Below, piece by piece: positions 46,545-56,652 of a stretch of 57,951 nt of DNA. This DNA is from Burkholderiales bacterium Ga0077544 (GTDB lineage: Bacteria; Pseudomonadota; Gammaproteobacteria; Burkholderiales; Burkholderiaceae_D). How positions within the stretch are numbered: position 1 is the stretch's first letter; every line of letters starts with the position of its first letter. The DNA is taken from positions 1 to 57,951 of the forward strand of contig LNEU01000021.1 of assembly GCA_001464355.1 (NCBI GenBank), in the 5' to 3' direction. Made by a program: the position numbers and the translations under genes. The notes under the pieces were generated by a model, which ran no database searches, was not told the DNA's origin, and saw only the letters and a list, made by a program, of their open reading frames with translations.

Positions 46545-48050
46545 ATGCCAAATCCCTTGTTGATTGCAAAAAATAAAGAACACGAACTGAGCTTATTACC
46601 CGAGCTTGCCAATCGGCACGGTTGCATTACTGGCGCCACTGGCACAGGCAAGACCGTTACTTTGCAAACTTTCGCGCAGGCTTTGTCTGATATCGGGGTG
46701 CCAGTTTTCATGGCCGACGTCAAAGGCGACTTGTCCGGAATTGCCAAGGCAGGGTCATTTAGCGGCAAGGTCAAGGAGCGCTATACGATGCTTGAACTAG
46801 CCGAGCCGGTCTGGGCTGGTGCGCCTGTGACGTTTTGGGATGTGTTTGGTGAAAAAGGCCATCCGGTACGCGCGACGATTTCCGATCTCGGCCCTCTGCT
46901 GTTATCGCGCATGCTGAATTTGAACGATACGCAGCAAGGCGTGTTGCAACTGGTTTTCAAGATCGCTGATGACAATGGCTTGTTGCTGCTGGATATCAAG
47001 GATTTGCGCACTATGCTGCAGCATGTTGGTGATAACGCGGCTACGTTCAAAACTGAATACGGCAATATTTCTGCCGCCAGCATAGGTGCAATCCAGCGGG
47101 GTTTGATTGGGGTCGAAGAGCAGGGTGGCGACAAGTTCTTTGGCGAACCCATGTTGAACATCGAGGATTTGCTGCAAACCGATGCCAAAGGCAAAGGCGT
47201 GATCAATATTCTCGCGGCAGACAAGTTGATGAACGCGCCGCTGTTGTATTCGACTTTTCTATTGTGGATGTTGTCGGAGTTATTTGAGCAATTACCGGAA
47301 GTCGGGGATTTGGACAAACCAAAACTCGCCTTCTTTTTTGACGAAGCGCATTTGTTGTTTGCCGAAGCGCCCAAGCCTTTGCTGCAAAAAATCGAACAGG
47401 TTGTGCGCCTGATACGCTCGAAAGGCGTAGGCGTGTATTTCGTCACGCAGAATCCGCTGGATATTCCCGATACCGTGCTCGGTCAACTCGGCAATCGCGT
47501 ACAACACGCTTTGCGTGCCTACACACCACGTGATCAAAAAGCGGTGCAAGCTGCGGCGGAAACTTTCCGCCCGAATCCAGAGCTGGATATCGTGCAAGTC
47601 ATTACAGAACTCGGTGTGGGCGAAGCGCTGGTTTCCTTCCTGGACGAAAAAGGCCGTCCTACCATCGTTGAACGCGGCTATGTGTTGCCGCCGGCATCAC
47701 AGATTGGCCCGATCACAGATGCGGAAAGATCAGCTTTGATTTCGAGTTCCGTCGTCGCTGGCATTTATGAAAAAACAGTCGATCGTGAATCCGCTTACGA
47801 AAAAATCAAAGGCCGCGTGATAGAAAAAGTAGAGACGCGCGAAGCATCTGCGGCCAAGACGGCAGAAGCAGAAAACGAGGGCGGCTTCTCCGATATGCTG
47901 GGCGGCATACTCGGTGGCGGCAAGAAAACCAGCGGCCGTCGTAGCGATACCATCGTCGAAGCAATGATGAAATCGGCGGTACGCACCATGGGTTCCACTG
48001 TAGGACGCGAAATCATACGGGGTGTGCTTGGGTCGATCATGAAGCGCTGA
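46545..48050 (+). CDS. HerA-like/DUF853 ATPase (YjgR family)
   Basis: A P-loop NTPase of the HerA-FtsK group of unknown cellular role. The start is the ATG at 46545 (501 residues). Walker A GATGTGKT (30-37), Walker [13 protein letters not shown] (near 255-266), sensor [11 protein letters not shown] and arginine finger region [16 protein letters not shown]. The C-terminal 60 residues form a basic tail after a Gly-rich [14 protein letters not shown]. Not near any nuclease (NurA) gene, so a DNA-end-resection role is not supported here. Confidence 0.92.
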   Translation: MPNPLLIAKNKEHELSLLPELANRHGCITGATGTGKTVTLQTFAQALSDIGVPVFMADVKGDLSGIAKAGSFSGKVKERYTMLELAEPVWAGAPVTFWDVFGEKGHPVRATISDLGPLLLSRMLNLNDTQQGVLQLVFKIADDNGLLLLDIKDLRTMLQHVGDNAATFKTEYGNISAASIGAIQRGLIGVEEQGGDKFFGEPMLNIEDLLQTDAKGKGVINILAADKLMNAPLLYSTFLLWMLSELFEQLPEVGDLDKPKLAFFFDEAHLLFAEAPKPLLQKIEQVVRLIRSKGVGVYFVTQNPLDIPDTVLGQLGNRVQHALRAYTPRDQKAVQAAAETFRPNPELDIVQVITELGVGEALVSFLDEKGRPTIVERGYVLPPASQIGPITDAERSALISSSVVAGIYEKTVDRESAYEKIKGRVIEKVETREASAAKTAEAENEGGFSDMLGGILGGGKKTSGRRSDTIVEAMMKSAVRTMGSTVGREIIRGVLGSIMKR

Positions 48051-48073
48051 GAGTTTGCATAAGCCAATCAATG

Positions 48074-48098
48074 AAAAAGGCGCCGCTGGCGTCTTTTT
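48074..48098. terminator. Bidirectional terminator between the HerA-like and LysR genes
   Basis: AAAAAGGCGCC-GCT-GGCGTCTTTTT forms an 11-bp stem with one G-T pair and has A and T tails. Confidence 0.8.
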
Positions 48099-48125
48099 CT
48101 ATTTTTCGACGGTGTTATAGCGTTA

Positions 48126-49103
48126 CTAATCAACGGAATCGATTGGACTTGGTAAAAGTGGCAGACCGGCGAGTGCGCCATCGCGATATTTGGCCGTCGC
48201 ATGGTTTTCCGGTGCATGATCCAGAAAATACTGCATCAGCCAGCGTCCTGCCGGCCCCGGTGCGTCGTCCATCCGGTTAATAAGATGTAGTGAGTAGTGG
48301 CCTGCATACAAATGTTCTAAATGTAAATGCACCAGCCTGCCGTTCTGTATGTCGGCTTGCACCATTTCTTCCGGCATCGAACCCCAGCCCAATCCACCAA
48401 GTAGCAGCATATGCTTTGCGCCCAGATCGCCAAGACGCCAGTCACGCACCGCGATCACGCCGAAGTTTTGTCCAGAGGTAAGTTGACTGCGATCGGTCAA
48501 CACCAGTTGTGTATGATCACGTGCCACTTCGGTCGGGATCACACCTTGCATCTGCCCAAGTGGATGAGATGGCGCGGCGACCGGAATCATCGTGATGTTA
48601 CCGAGTTGCTGACTCTGAAAAATATCCGGGAAATCCAGCATTGGTCCCGCAATGCCGATCTGGCAAATGCGCTCGCTAACCAGATGCTTGACCGCGCCCA
48701 GCGCTTCGATACGCAAGCGCAAGGCGACCGTCGGAAATTGTTCCTGGAATGCTTTCAACGCAAGTACCAAGGTGCAGTTCGGGAACATCACGTCAACCAC
48801 GATGGATACTTCGGCTTCCAGTCCGAGAGAAAGTGTTTTGGCGCGCGCTCGCATCGCATCGACTTTCAGTCCCACCATACGCGCGTCGGCCAGCAAGGCT
48901 TTGCCGGCTTCGGTTAAGGTGGGCTTGCGTTTGCTTCGATCAAACAAGGCGATGTTTAATTGCGCCTCAAGATTGGCAATCGTATAGCTGACGACAGATT
49001 GGGTTCGGTGTAATTCGGTCGCGGCACGCGAAAAACTGCCGCAATCGATGACCGCAACAAAGACACGCAATTGCTCCAAGGTCGGTAGGCCGGGATCTCT
49101 CAT
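48126..49103 (-). CDS. LysR-family transcriptional regulator, divergent from azoR
   Basis: The winged helix-turn-helix (about 5-65; SFSRAATELHRTQSVVSYTIANLEAQL) is followed by an inducer-binding domain. I start it at the ATG at 49103 (325 residues); the frame is open 75 bp further upstream but that part lies in the divergent promoter region. The 137-bp AT-rich region shared with azoR suggests that this protein controls the azoreductase gene. Confidence 0.9.
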   Translation of the reverse strand: MRDPGLPTLEQLRVFVAVIDCGSFSRAATELHRTQSVVSYTIANLEAQLNIALFDRSKRKPTLTEAGKALLADARMVGLKVDAMRARAKTLSLGLEAEVSIVVDVMFPNCTLVLALKAFQEQFPTVALRLRIEALGAVKHLVSERICQIGIAGPMLDFPDIFQSQQLGNITMIPVAAPSHPLGQMQGVIPTEVARDHTQLVLTDRSQLTSGQNFGVIAVRDWRLGDLGAKHMLLLGGLGWGSMPEEMVQADIQNGRLVHLHLEHLYAGHYSLHLINRMDDAPGPAGRWLMQYFLDHAPENHATAKYRDGALAGLPLLPSPIDSVD

Positions 49104-49240
49104 ATCTAATAAATCGATGCTAAATATATAAAAAATATGGGTTTTATAGATAGTAGCTCTGTCATAAGATGTTTGCAACGACGCGAAAACAAATACGCCG
49201 CGTTCAAATACTTAAACCTGACAAAGAAAGCGAGTTCATC

Positions 49241-49855
49241 ATGACCAAGATCCTTCACATCAACAGCAGCGTGCGTAACAACGGTTCAATTTCCCGCAAA
49301 GTAACCGAAGAATTTTTGAATAAATGGAAAGCGAAAGAACTAGGTGCTACCGTCGTCAATCGCGATCTGGCGGCTAATCCGCTGCCACATCTGACTGAAG
49401 AAACGCTGGGCGCATTTTTTACGCCAGCAGAAAACCGCACGCCGGAACAAGCCAAGATCGCTGCTTTGTCTGAATCGCTGGTGCAGGAATTGTTTGACGC
49501 TGACGTCATCGTGATCGGTGCACCTATGTATAACTTCTCGATCACCTCGGGTTTAAAAGCCTGGGTTGATCAAGTTGCCCGCGCTGGTGTCACGTTCAAA
49601 TATGGTGAAAGCGGCCCCGTTGGTCTGCTGACAGGCAAAAAAGTCTTTATCTTCACCACCAGTGGTGGCGTCTACAGCCAAGGTCCTGCGGCAGCGATGG
49701 ATTTTGCCGGCACTTATCTTCGTACCGTATTGGGCTTCATCGGTCTGACTGATGTGACGGTAGTTCAGAGCGAAGGCTTGGCAATGGGCGATGCCGGTGT
49801 CGAAAAAGCATTGGCGCAAACAAGCAACACAATCAACGAATTGCTCCCAGCCTGA
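49241..49855 (+). CDS. azoR: FMN-dependent NADH-azoreductase
   Basis: Flavodoxin-fold quinone/azo reductase that protects against electrophilic quinones. The start is the ATG at 49241 (MTKILHINSSVR; 204 residues, normal length). Motifs: the FMN-phosphate loop INSSVRNNGSISRK, PMYNFSITSGLKAW(V)DQ and TSGGVY. Divergent from a LysR gene that probably responds to the same quinones. Confidence 0.95.
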   Translation: MTKILHINSSVRNNGSISRKVTEEFLNKWKAKELGATVVNRDLAANPLPHLTEETLGAFFTPAENRTPEQAKIAALSESLVQELFDADVIVIGAPMYNFSITSGLKAWVDQVARAGVTFKYGESGPVGLLTGKKVFIFTTSGGVYSQGPAAAMDFAGTYLRTVLGFIGLTDVTVVQSEGLAMGDAGVEKALAQTSNTINELLPA

Positions 49856-49876
49856 TATCCTTCGTCTTCTGAGAAA

Positions 49877-49913
49877 AAACGCAGCACATGACAAAAAGGC
49901 ATGTGCTGCGTTT
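49877..49913 (+). terminator. Terminator of azoR
   Basis: A 14-bp perfect stem, AAACGCAGCACATG and CATGTGCTGCGTTT, with loop ACAAAAAGG, followed by TTTG; 22 nt after the azoR stop. Confidence 0.82.
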
Positions 49914-49940
49914 GTTGATTGATCGATTAGCGCTAAAACC

Positions 49941-50579
49941 ATGAAACCAAGTCTTGCCACTGCCGCCGCTGTAAGTGCGGTAATTCCGTCCGAAGCTGAA
50001 CTCGATTTCGCTACATCGTGCGAACTGCCTATGCCGTGGGCGACGTTTCGTCTGCATGCTTTTGTCGAGCCAGCTACCGGCAAGGAACATGTCGCCATCA
50101 CTTTGGGCGATGTAAACAATGGCGAACCGGTATTGGCGCGCATTCATTCGGAATGTCTGACCGGTGACGCCTTGTTCAGCTTGCGCTGCGATTGTGGTCC
50201 GCAACTGGAAGCAGCGTTGAAAAAAATCGCCGAAGAAGGTCGCGGTGCACTGTTTTATTTGCGGCAAGAAGGTCGCGGCATTGGGCTTGTGAATAAAATC
50301 CGCGCCTATCAATTACAGGATGCGGGTGCCGATACGGTCGAAGCGAATGAAGCGCTGGGTTTCAAGCCAGATCAACGGAATTACAAATTGTGCAAACCGA
50401 TGCTGCAGCATTTGCAGATTTCGACTTTACGCTTGATGACTAACAATCCACGCAAGATCACCGCGATGGAACAACTCGGTCTGAAGGTGGTGGAACGTGT
50501 GCCGTTGGTGGTGACACGCAATCCATTCAACGAGCGCTATCTGACGACCAAGGCTGCCAAGCTGGGACACTTGTTCTAA
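49941..50579 (+). CDS. ribA: GTP cyclohydrolase II
   Basis: First step of riboflavin synthesis from GTP. 212 residues, stand-alone form (no ribB domain). Zinc ligands C72, C83 and C85 ([18 protein letters not shown]), catalytic loop [15 protein letters not shown] and the C-terminal LMTNNPRKI. The first about 25 residues are a family-variable leader. No flavin riboswitch is visible upstream; the gene follows the azoR terminator. Confidence 0.96.
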   Translation: MKPSLATAAAVSAVIPSEAELDFATSCELPMPWATFRLHAFVEPATGKEHVAITLGDVNNGEPVLARIHSECLTGDALFSLRCDCGPQLEAALKKIAEEGRGALFYLRQEGRGIGLVNKIRAYQLQDAGADTVEANEALGFKPDQRNYKLCKPMLQHLQISTLRLMTNNPRKITAMEQLGLKVVERVPLVVTRNPFNERYLTTKAAKLGHLF

Positions 50580-50721
50580 ATTTATTTTCCAGGTCTGGTC
50601 AGTAGTAATGCGCTAATGCGCTGACGCGTCGTTGTGCCACCTCGCATAGTCGTTTTGGCATTTCCGCGTGCAGCTTCTGGCGCCGGAAACTTGAAATCCG
50701 CTTAGCCTTTACAATCACTGC

Positions 50722-51633
50722 ATGACCGTTTCAAGCTCCCCCTCATCCCCGCGCAAGCTGTTTCTGATCGGTCTGTCCATCGCCATCGTCGGCGCTGTTC
50801 TGTTTTCCACCAAAGCCATTGTTGCCAAACTGATCTATCGCTATGGCGTGGACGCGGTAACGCTGATCGCTTTTCGCATGATCTTTTCGCTGCCGTTTTT
50901 TATCGTCATCGCAGTGTGGAAGGCGCGTACGGCCAAGCCTTTGAGCAATGCGGAAAAAGGCCAGATCGTGATCCTTGGTTTGCTTGGCTATTATCTTTCC
51001 AGCTTTCTCGACTTCCTCGGTTTGCAATATATTTCGGCGGGCCTTGAGCGGCTGATTTTATTTTTGACTCCCTCGTTCGTACTGCTGATTTCGGTCTTTC
51101 TGATGAAGAAAAAGATTACCGTTATCGAATGGGCAGCGTTAGGTACGTCTTATCTGGGAACCGTGCTGGTGTTTGTGCACGACGTCAGAATTGGCGGTGC
51201 CAATGTGACGATAGGCGGCCTGTTCGTTTTAGGCAGTGCGATCTCTTATGCAGTGTATTTATTGGCATCGGGTGAGTTGGTCAGGCGTGTCGGTGCTTTG
51301 CGCCTGGTGGCTTATGCAATGTGCGTATCCAGTATTGCCTGCATTGCTCAATTTTTTATATTGCGTCCTGCGTCCATGCTGATACAGCCCATGGATGTAT
51401 ACAGCCTGTCTATGATCAACGCATTTTTTTGCACTGTGTTGCCGGTATTTTTGACGATGATCGCAGTGGATAGGATAGGCGCAGCCACGGCGTCGCAAGC
51501 GGGTATGATCGGGCCGGTATCCACCCTTTTTCTTGCTGCATGGATATTGGGCGAACCCATTACCGGCATTCAATTGGCAGGCACTGCTTTGGTCTTGTGC
51601 GGGATTTATCTTTTATCCAAGAAGAAATCCTAA
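50722..51633 (+). CDS. EamA-family (DMT superfamily) membrane transporter
   Basis: A 303-residue inner-membrane protein with 10 predicted helices in two EamA repeats (about 15-140 and 160-300), resembling metabolite exporters. Hydrophobic segments such as LIGLSIAIVGAVLFSTKAIV and the repeat-end TLFLAAWILGEPITGIQLAGT are clear. The substrate cannot be told. Single gene. Confidence 0.9.
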   Translation: MTVSSSPSSPRKLFLIGLSIAIVGAVLFSTKAIVAKLIYRYGVDAVTLIAFRMIFSLPFFIVIAVWKARTAKPLSNAEKGQIVILGLLGYYLSSFLDFLGLQYISAGLERLILFLTPSFVLLISVFLMKKKITVIEWAALGTSYLGTVLVFVHDVRIGGANVTIGGLFVLGSAISYAVYLLASGELVRRVGALRLVAYAMCVSSIACIAQFFILRPASMLIQPMDVYSLSMINAFFCTVLPVFLTMIAVDRIGAATASQAGMIGPVSTLFLAAWILGEPITGIQLAGTALVLCGIYLLSKKKS

Positions 51634-51733
51634 GAACAGCAGCGCGTGTAGGATTGAGAAAAATCTTGTTGCAATGATGTGACCTATTTTTGTGGCATGT
51701 TGTTATGCATTGAAAAGTGAAAGCGAGTGAGCA

Positions 51734-52708
51734 ATGACAAAAGCAATCAGGATTACTGAGACTGGCGCTCCCGACGTAATGGAATATGTTGACGTCGAAC
51801 TAAAGGCACCGGGCACTGGCGAAGTGCTGGTACGTCAAAAGGCTTGTGGCTTGAATTTCATCGATGTCTATTTTCGCACCGGTCTGTACCCACAGCCCTT
51901 GCCGGGTAGCTTGGGCATGGAAGGCGCCGGGGTGGTCGAATCAGTTGGCGCAGATGTCTCTCATGTCAAAGTCGGTGATCGCGTTGCCTATGCCGGGCGG
52001 CCACTTGGTGCGTATGCCGAAGCGCGCGTGATGCCTGCCGATATTCTGGTCAAATTACCGGAATCGATCAGTTTCGAAACCGCAGCGGCAATGATGTTGC
52101 AAGGCTTGACTGTGCAGTATCTATTCCGCCGCACGTTTCGCTTGCAAGGCGGTGAAACCATACTTTTCCACGCCGCTGCCGGCGGTGTTGGCCTGATAGC
52201 CTGCCAATGGGCACGTGCCTTGGGTGTGACGATGATAGGCACAGTAGGGTCGGATGAAAAAGCAGAGCTGGCAAAAGCAAATGGCTGTGTACACACCATT
52301 AACTACAACAAGGAAAACTTTGTCGAGCGTGTAAAGCAAATCACTGAAGGAAAAGGCGTGCCTGTCGTGTATGACTCGATCGGTAAAGATACCTTCATCG
52401 GTTCGCTCGATTGCCTGGCACCGCTCGGCATGATGGTCAGTTTTGGTAGTGCATCTGGTCCGGTATCGCCATTCGGTTTGAATGAACTGGCGACGCGCGG
52501 ATCACTATTTTTGACAAGACCATCACTCTTTAATTACACGGCAAAGCGAGATGATCTCGAAACCATGGCAGCAGAATTATTCAGCATGATTGAAAGCGGA
52601 AAGATCAAGATCGATATCAATCAGCGCTATGACTTGAAAGATGTGGCACAAGCGCATCGTGATCTTGAATCGCGCAAAACCACCGGTTCATCGATTTTGA
52701 TTCCATAG
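51734..52708 (+). CDS. Zinc-independent NADPH:quinone oxidoreductase (MDR superfamily)
   Basis: Reduces quinones with NADPH; 324 residues, close to Escherichia coli Qor. GroES-like N-domain (PLPGSLGMEGAGVVESVG) and Rossmann domain with HAAAGGVGLIACQWARALG. The structural/catalytic zinc cysteines of alcohol dehydrogenases are absent. A small membrane-protein gene follows 8 bp after the stop and probably shares the transcript. Confidence 0.93.
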   Translation: MTKAIRITETGAPDVMEYVDVELKAPGTGEVLVRQKACGLNFIDVYFRTGLYPQPLPGSLGMEGAGVVESVGADVSHVKVGDRVAYAGRPLGAYAEARVMPADILVKLPESISFETAAAMMLQGLTVQYLFRRTFRLQGGETILFHAAAGGVGLIACQWARALGVTMIGTVGSDEKAELAKANGCVHTINYNKENFVERVKQITEGKGVPVVYDSIGKDTFIGSLDCLAPLGMMVSFGSASGPVSPFGLNELATRGSLFLTRPSLFNYTAKRDDLETMAAELFSMIESGKIKIDINQRYDLKDVAQAHRDLESRKTTGSSILIP

Positions 52709-52716
52709 GATACATA

Positions 52717-52887
52717 GTGCAAAAATTGGATACTGAAGATGGCAAAGTAGAGGAATCGAAAATGGAAGATGTTTCTTCCGCTGCCGATGGCAACCCTAAA
52801 TTTGGACGCCTGCTGTTATTGCTTGCGTTTGGTGTGGCGATAGTAGTGGCGCTGACTTTCGGATCGCAGGCTTACTACACGCCTTGA
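52717..52887 (+). CDS. Small single-TM protein (56 residues), unrecognised
   Basis: An open frame starting with GTG, preceded by TAGGAT, directly after the quinone oxidoreductase gene. The product has an acidic N-terminal part (KLDTEDGKVEES), then K/R residues and one membrane helix (about 32-48; LLLLLAFGVAIVVALTF) and a short tail ending QAYYTP. The start could also be the ATG at codon 16. No family recognised. The composition (charged end, clean hydrophobic span), ribosome site, operon position and terminator right after it make it a likely real gene. Confidence 0.6.
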   Translation: MQKLDTEDGKVEESKMEDVSSAADGNPKFGRLLLLLAFGVAIVVALTFGSQAYYTP

Positions 52888-52915
52888 TCGGATTGATCGC
52901 GAGGATCGTAAAATC

Positions 52916-52949
52916 AAAAATGGCGACCAAAGGTCGCCATTTATTTTTT
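52916..52949. terminator. Terminator after the quinone oxidoreductase / small-protein genes
   Basis: AAATGGCGACC-AAA-GGTCGCCATTT, a perfect 11-bp stem followed by ATTTTTT, with A's upstream; it can also end the convergent DUF4136 gene. Confidence 0.88.
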
Positions 52950-52983
52950 CTTGTGCCTGAAACCAGGTGCAGACGAACGGAAA

Positions 52984-53610
52984 TTATTCCTTTATTTCCA
53001 GATTCAAGCGACGCGGTACGCCGTTAGGTCCTGGGAAATCCGAAAATGCGCTGCGCACCATGTAAGGCATGGCGAATGCCAATGAACTATTAGCGCCATC
53101 GCTATTTACCGTAACGTCGTACAGTTTTTGACCATCTTTACTGCGAGTAATCAGAACGTTTAGTTGTCGCTGGAATAACTGATAACGCACTTCCTGATAT
53201 TGCGTCACCGGTCCCGGGTACCAGAACGGGTCGTAATATGGCCCGTAATAACCGCGCCATCTCGGCCCGTAATATGGGTAGTAAGGCCAATATGGATCGA
53301 CAAGTACTGGCTGTACAGTTTGTACATCACGAACATCAATCCGGTAATTCACGACAACTTTTAAATTGGCGCCGCGCGGATCTTGTGCTTCGGCAAAGCC
53401 CAATCGACCCAATTCATTGCGTACAAGATTTTCATAGCTGCGATATTCAAGATCGTTTTCCTTCTCGCCCTTACGATCAAAAATATAAGTTTTATTTTGT
53501 AAATCGGCGGGCCATTCGTGAAATGCAATCACATCATTTCGAATAAACGAGGCACAGCCGCTTAATAGCAGGGTGGATAAGGCAAGTAATAGCAATAAAC
53601 CGCGACGCAA
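52984..53610 (-). CDS. DUF4136 lipoprotein
   Basis: An outer-membrane-type lipoprotein of unknown function. I choose the TTG start at 53610 because AAGGAG lies 8 bp upstream and it yields a compact lipoprotein signal ending LLLSGC, with the lipid-bearing C19; 208 residues. The mature part is a DUF4136 domain, interrupted at about 115-150 by a Tyr/Pro/Trp-rich segment (YWPYYPYYGPRW, YYGPYYDPFWYPGP). It stands alone, convergent with the quinone oxidoreductase pair. Confidence 0.85.
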   Translation of the reverse strand: MRRGLLLLLALSTLLLSGCASFIRNDVIAFHEWPADLQNKTYIFDRKGEKENDLEYRSYENLVRNELGRLGFAEAQDPRGANLKVVVNYRIDVRDVQTVQPVLVDPYWPYYPYYGPRWRGYYGPYYDPFWYPGPVTQYQEVRYQLFQRQLNVLITRSKDGQKLYDVTVNSDGANSSLAFAMPYMVRSAFSDFPGPNGVPRRLNLEIKE

Positions 53611-53813
53611 TTTGATTCTCCTTGAACAGACACAGATAGGATAACGGTAATCCGTAAATGAGCCCTCACATTTTGTAAGTGACAAGCCCAACTACCTCTA
53701 TTGTCGATATGATCATGTATGCAAAATTGAACGACGAGTACCGGCTTTCTTGCATATCAATCGTCAGACCAACTGTTGAGCAAAACATTCATTTATGCAG
53801 AATGTAATGCCAA

Positions 53814-53843
53814 TTCCATTTTCAATCCCATGATTGGTAAAAT
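53814..53843 (+). promoter_or_regulatory. Possible promoter of pepN
   Basis: TTCCAT, an 18-bp spacer and TAAAAT give a partial sigma-70 match, with a start about 30 nt before the pepN ATG. The rest of the 268-bp divergent region shows nothing else convincing. Confidence 0.25.
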
Positions 53844-53878
53844 GGACTTTTGCTTCACTCCCATCGAATCCATTTCCT

Positions 53879-56527
53879 ATGCGCACCGACACTTCCCCTG
53901 CGATTTATCGCAAAGATTACACACCGCCAAACTATTGGGTACGCACCGTACAGATGGGCTTCGATCTGGATCCAGCTGCGACCCGTGTAGCGACCCGTAT
54001 TACTCTTGAACGCAACGCCGGCAGCGTTGAAAAGGCCATCGTTTTATACGGTGAAGAAGTGGAATTGGTGCAACTTCGTTTGAACGGCAAGGTTTTGGCC
54101 AAACGTGATTACGCGCTGAAAGATGGCATCTTGCGCATCCCGACCATGGTGAACGAAATCACGCTGGACGTAGAAACGCTGGTTCGGCCCGATAAAAATA
54201 CTTCGCTGATGGGTTTGTACGTTTCGAACGGAAATTTCTTCACGCAATGCGAGGCTGAAGGCTTCCGCAAAATCACTTATTTCCCGGATCGCCCGGATGT
54301 GATGGCGAAATACACCGTTATGTTGCGCGCGGACAAGAAAAAATATCCAGTGCTGCTGTCGAACGGGAATCTGATAGAAGAAGGCGATCTTGGCGATGGA
54401 CGTCACTACGCCTTGTGGGAAGATCCTTTCAAGAAGCCGTCTTATTTGTTTGCGCTGGTCGCCGGACAGTTGGTCTGTCAGCAAGAAACCATCAAACTCA
54501 AATCCGGCCGCGATGCCTTGCTACAGGTTTGGGTGGAAGACGGCAATCTGGACAAGACGCAACACGCGATGGATTCGCTGATTAACAGCATACGCTGGGA
54601 TGAAGAGCGTTTTGGTCTCGAGCTGGATCTTGATCGCTTCATGATTGTCGCGGTTGGCGACTTCAATATGGGCGCGATGGAAAACAAAGGCTTGAACATC
54701 TTTAATACAAAGTATGTGCTGGCGAATCCGCGCATTGCGACCGACGTTGACTATGCAAATATCGAAGCGGTGGTCGGCCATGAGTACTTTCATAACTGGA
54801 CCGGTAACCGCGTGACGTGCCGCGATTGGTTTCAATTGTCATTAAAAGAAGGCCTGACAGTTTTCCGTGATCAGGAGTTTTCCGCGGATATGGTTGGTAC
54901 CGATAGCGGCCGCGCTGTAAAGCGTATTGATGATGTGCGCGTGTTGCGCCAGGCGCAATTTCCAGAAGATGCGGGCCCGATGGCACATCCGGTACGCCCT
55001 GACTCTTTCGTTGAGATCAGTAACTTCTACACAGTCACAATTTACGAAAAAGGTTCTGAAGTCGTGCGTATGTATCAAACCTTGCTGGGCCGCGATGGTT
55101 TTCGCAAGGGTATGGACTTGTATTTCAAACGGCATGATGGACAAGCGGTTGAATGCGATGATTTTCGCGCCGCGATGTCGGCGGCTAATGGTCGTGATCT
55201 GACACAATTCGAGCGTTGGTACAGTCAAGCGGGTACCCCGCGCGTAGTGGCAAAAACAACCTACGATGCCGCCGCTAAAATTTACGACATCACGCTGTCT
55301 CAATCTTGTCCGCCCACACCAGAGCAGAAAAAGAAACTGTCTTTTCATATCCCGGTTGCCGTGGGTTTGCTTGGTAGCAACGGCAAAGACATGACATTGA
55401 AGCTCGATGGAGAGGTCGCCGCTAGCGGGACGGTGGTGCTGGAACTGACCTCGGCGCAACAAACTTTCCGTTTTACTGATGTGAATGAAAAGCCTGTGCC
55501 GTCGATATTGCGTAATTTTTCGGCGCCTGTCGTGCTGGAATATGATTACAGCGAAGATGAGCTGGCTTTCCTGATGGCGCACGACAGCGATGCATTTAAT
55601 CGCTGGGAAGCTGGGCAGCGTCTGGCGACGCGCCGTTTACTTGCCTTGACTTTGGCCGCACAGAAATCGGATGTACTGAACGTCGATCCAGCATTAAGCG
55701 ACAGCTTGCGCGCGACCTTGAACGATACACAGCTTGATCCGGCTTTCCGCGAAACCGTACTGACCTTGCCGGCAGAAACGGTGATCGCCGAACAAATGGA
55801 TGTGATTGACCCGCAAGCAATTCATACAGCGCGCCGTTTTTTGCGTCACTCACTGGCACAGGCTTTGCGCAAGGATTTCCTTGCTGCTTATAAGAGCAAT
55901 CAAACCGGTGGTGCTTACAGCCCGGATGCAACATCATCTGGCAAGCGTGCATTAAAGAATCTGGCGCTCTCTTATATAGCGGAGCTGGATGATGCCGATG
56001 CGCACGCTTTGGCGCAGGCGCAATATGACTCCGCTAACAATATGACTGATCGCATGGCATCGCTGTCTGCCCTGGCAAATAGTCAGGCACCGGGCAAGGC
56101 TGCTGCACTGGCGCAGTTCTATAGCGATTTTGAGCAAGAGCCTTTGGTGATTGATAAATGGTTCAGCTTGCAAGCTATGGCACGCACCACTGATGTGGTG
56201 GCGGTGCGCAAGCTGATGCAGCATCCGACGTTCTCTATCAAGAACCCGAATCGTGCGCGCAGCTTGATATTCAGCTTTTGTAATGGCAACCCATCGCAGT
56301 TCCATGCGACGGACGGTAGTGGCTATGTATTTTGGGCCGAGCAAGTGATTGCGCTGGATGCAATTAATCCGCAAGTCGGCGCACGTTTGGCGCGCAGTCT
56401 GGATCGCTGGCGCAAATACGCGCCTGATTTGCAGGAAAAAATGCATGCGGCCTTGAAACGTGTAGCTGCTGCCAAGCTTTCCAAGGATACAAAGGAAGTT
56501 GTAACCAAGTCGCTTGCAGCTGCGTGA
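53879..56527 (+). CDS. pepN: Aminopeptidase N (M1 family)
   Basis: Main cytoplasmic zinc aminopeptidase, trimming N-terminal residues of peptides. I start it at the ATG at 53879 (882 residues, like the usual 870-890). Exopeptidase motif GAMEN (265-269), zinc site H301-E302-x-x-H305 and E324 (HEYFHNW, SLKEG), and the catalytic Tyr region NFYTVTIYEKGSEVVRMYQ. DUF3458-type C-terminal domains follow. Single gene. Confidence 0.97.
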   Translation: MRTDTSPAIYRKDYTPPNYWVRTVQMGFDLDPAATRVATRITLERNAGSVEKAIVLYGEEVELVQLRLNGKVLAKRDYALKDGILRIPTMVNEITLDVETLVRPDKNTSLMGLYVSNGNFFTQCEAEGFRKITYFPDRPDVMAKYTVMLRADKKKYPVLLSNGNLIEEGDLGDGRHYALWEDPFKKPSYLFALVAGQLVCQQETIKLKSGRDALLQVWVEDGNLDKTQHAMDSLINSIRWDEERFGLELDLDRFMIVAVGDFNMGAMENKGLNIFNTKYVLANPRIATDVDYANIEAVVGHEYFHNWTGNRVTCRDWFQLSLKEGLTVFRDQEFSADMVGTDSGRAVKRIDDVRVLRQAQFPEDAGPMAHPVRPDSFVEISNFYTVTIYEKGSEVVRMYQTLLGRDGFRKGMDLYFKRHDGQAVECDDFRAAMSAANGRDLTQFERWYSQAGTPRVVAKTTYDAAAKIYDITLSQSCPPTPEQKKKLSFHIPVAVGLLGSNGKDMTLKLDGEVAASGTVVLELTSAQQTFRFTDVNEKPVPSILRNFSAPVVLEYDYSEDELAFLMAHDSDAFNRWEAGQRLATRRLLALTLAAQKSDVLNVDPALSDSLRATLNDTQLDPAFRETVLTLPAETVIAEQMDVIDPQAIHTARRFLRHSLAQALRKDFLAAYKSNQTGGAYSPDATSSGKRALKNLALSYIAELDDADAHALAQAQYDSANNMTDRMASLSALANSQAPGKAAALAQFYSDFEQEPLVIDKWFSLQAMARTTDVVAVRKLMQHPTFSIKNPNRARSLIFSFCNGNPSQFHATDGSGYVFWAEQVIALDAINPQVGARLARSLDRWRKYAPDLQEKMHAALKRVAAAKLSKDTKEVVTKSLAAA

Positions 56528-56652
56528 TTGATAGAAAAGTAATAGAGCAGCATACAATTGCCGGTTGAAATGGCCGAGTTTGAACTAGCTGTTTGAGCAG
56601 TTTGTGATTAAGCGCATTGATTACAGCGCGTTAGATAAAGATTAAGGATCCC

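Noticed and set aside
51694-51711. Possible sigma-54 promoter TGGCATGTTGTTATGCA before the quinone oxidoreductase gene
   Set aside because: Spacing between GG and GC is 11, not 10, and several conserved bases differ.
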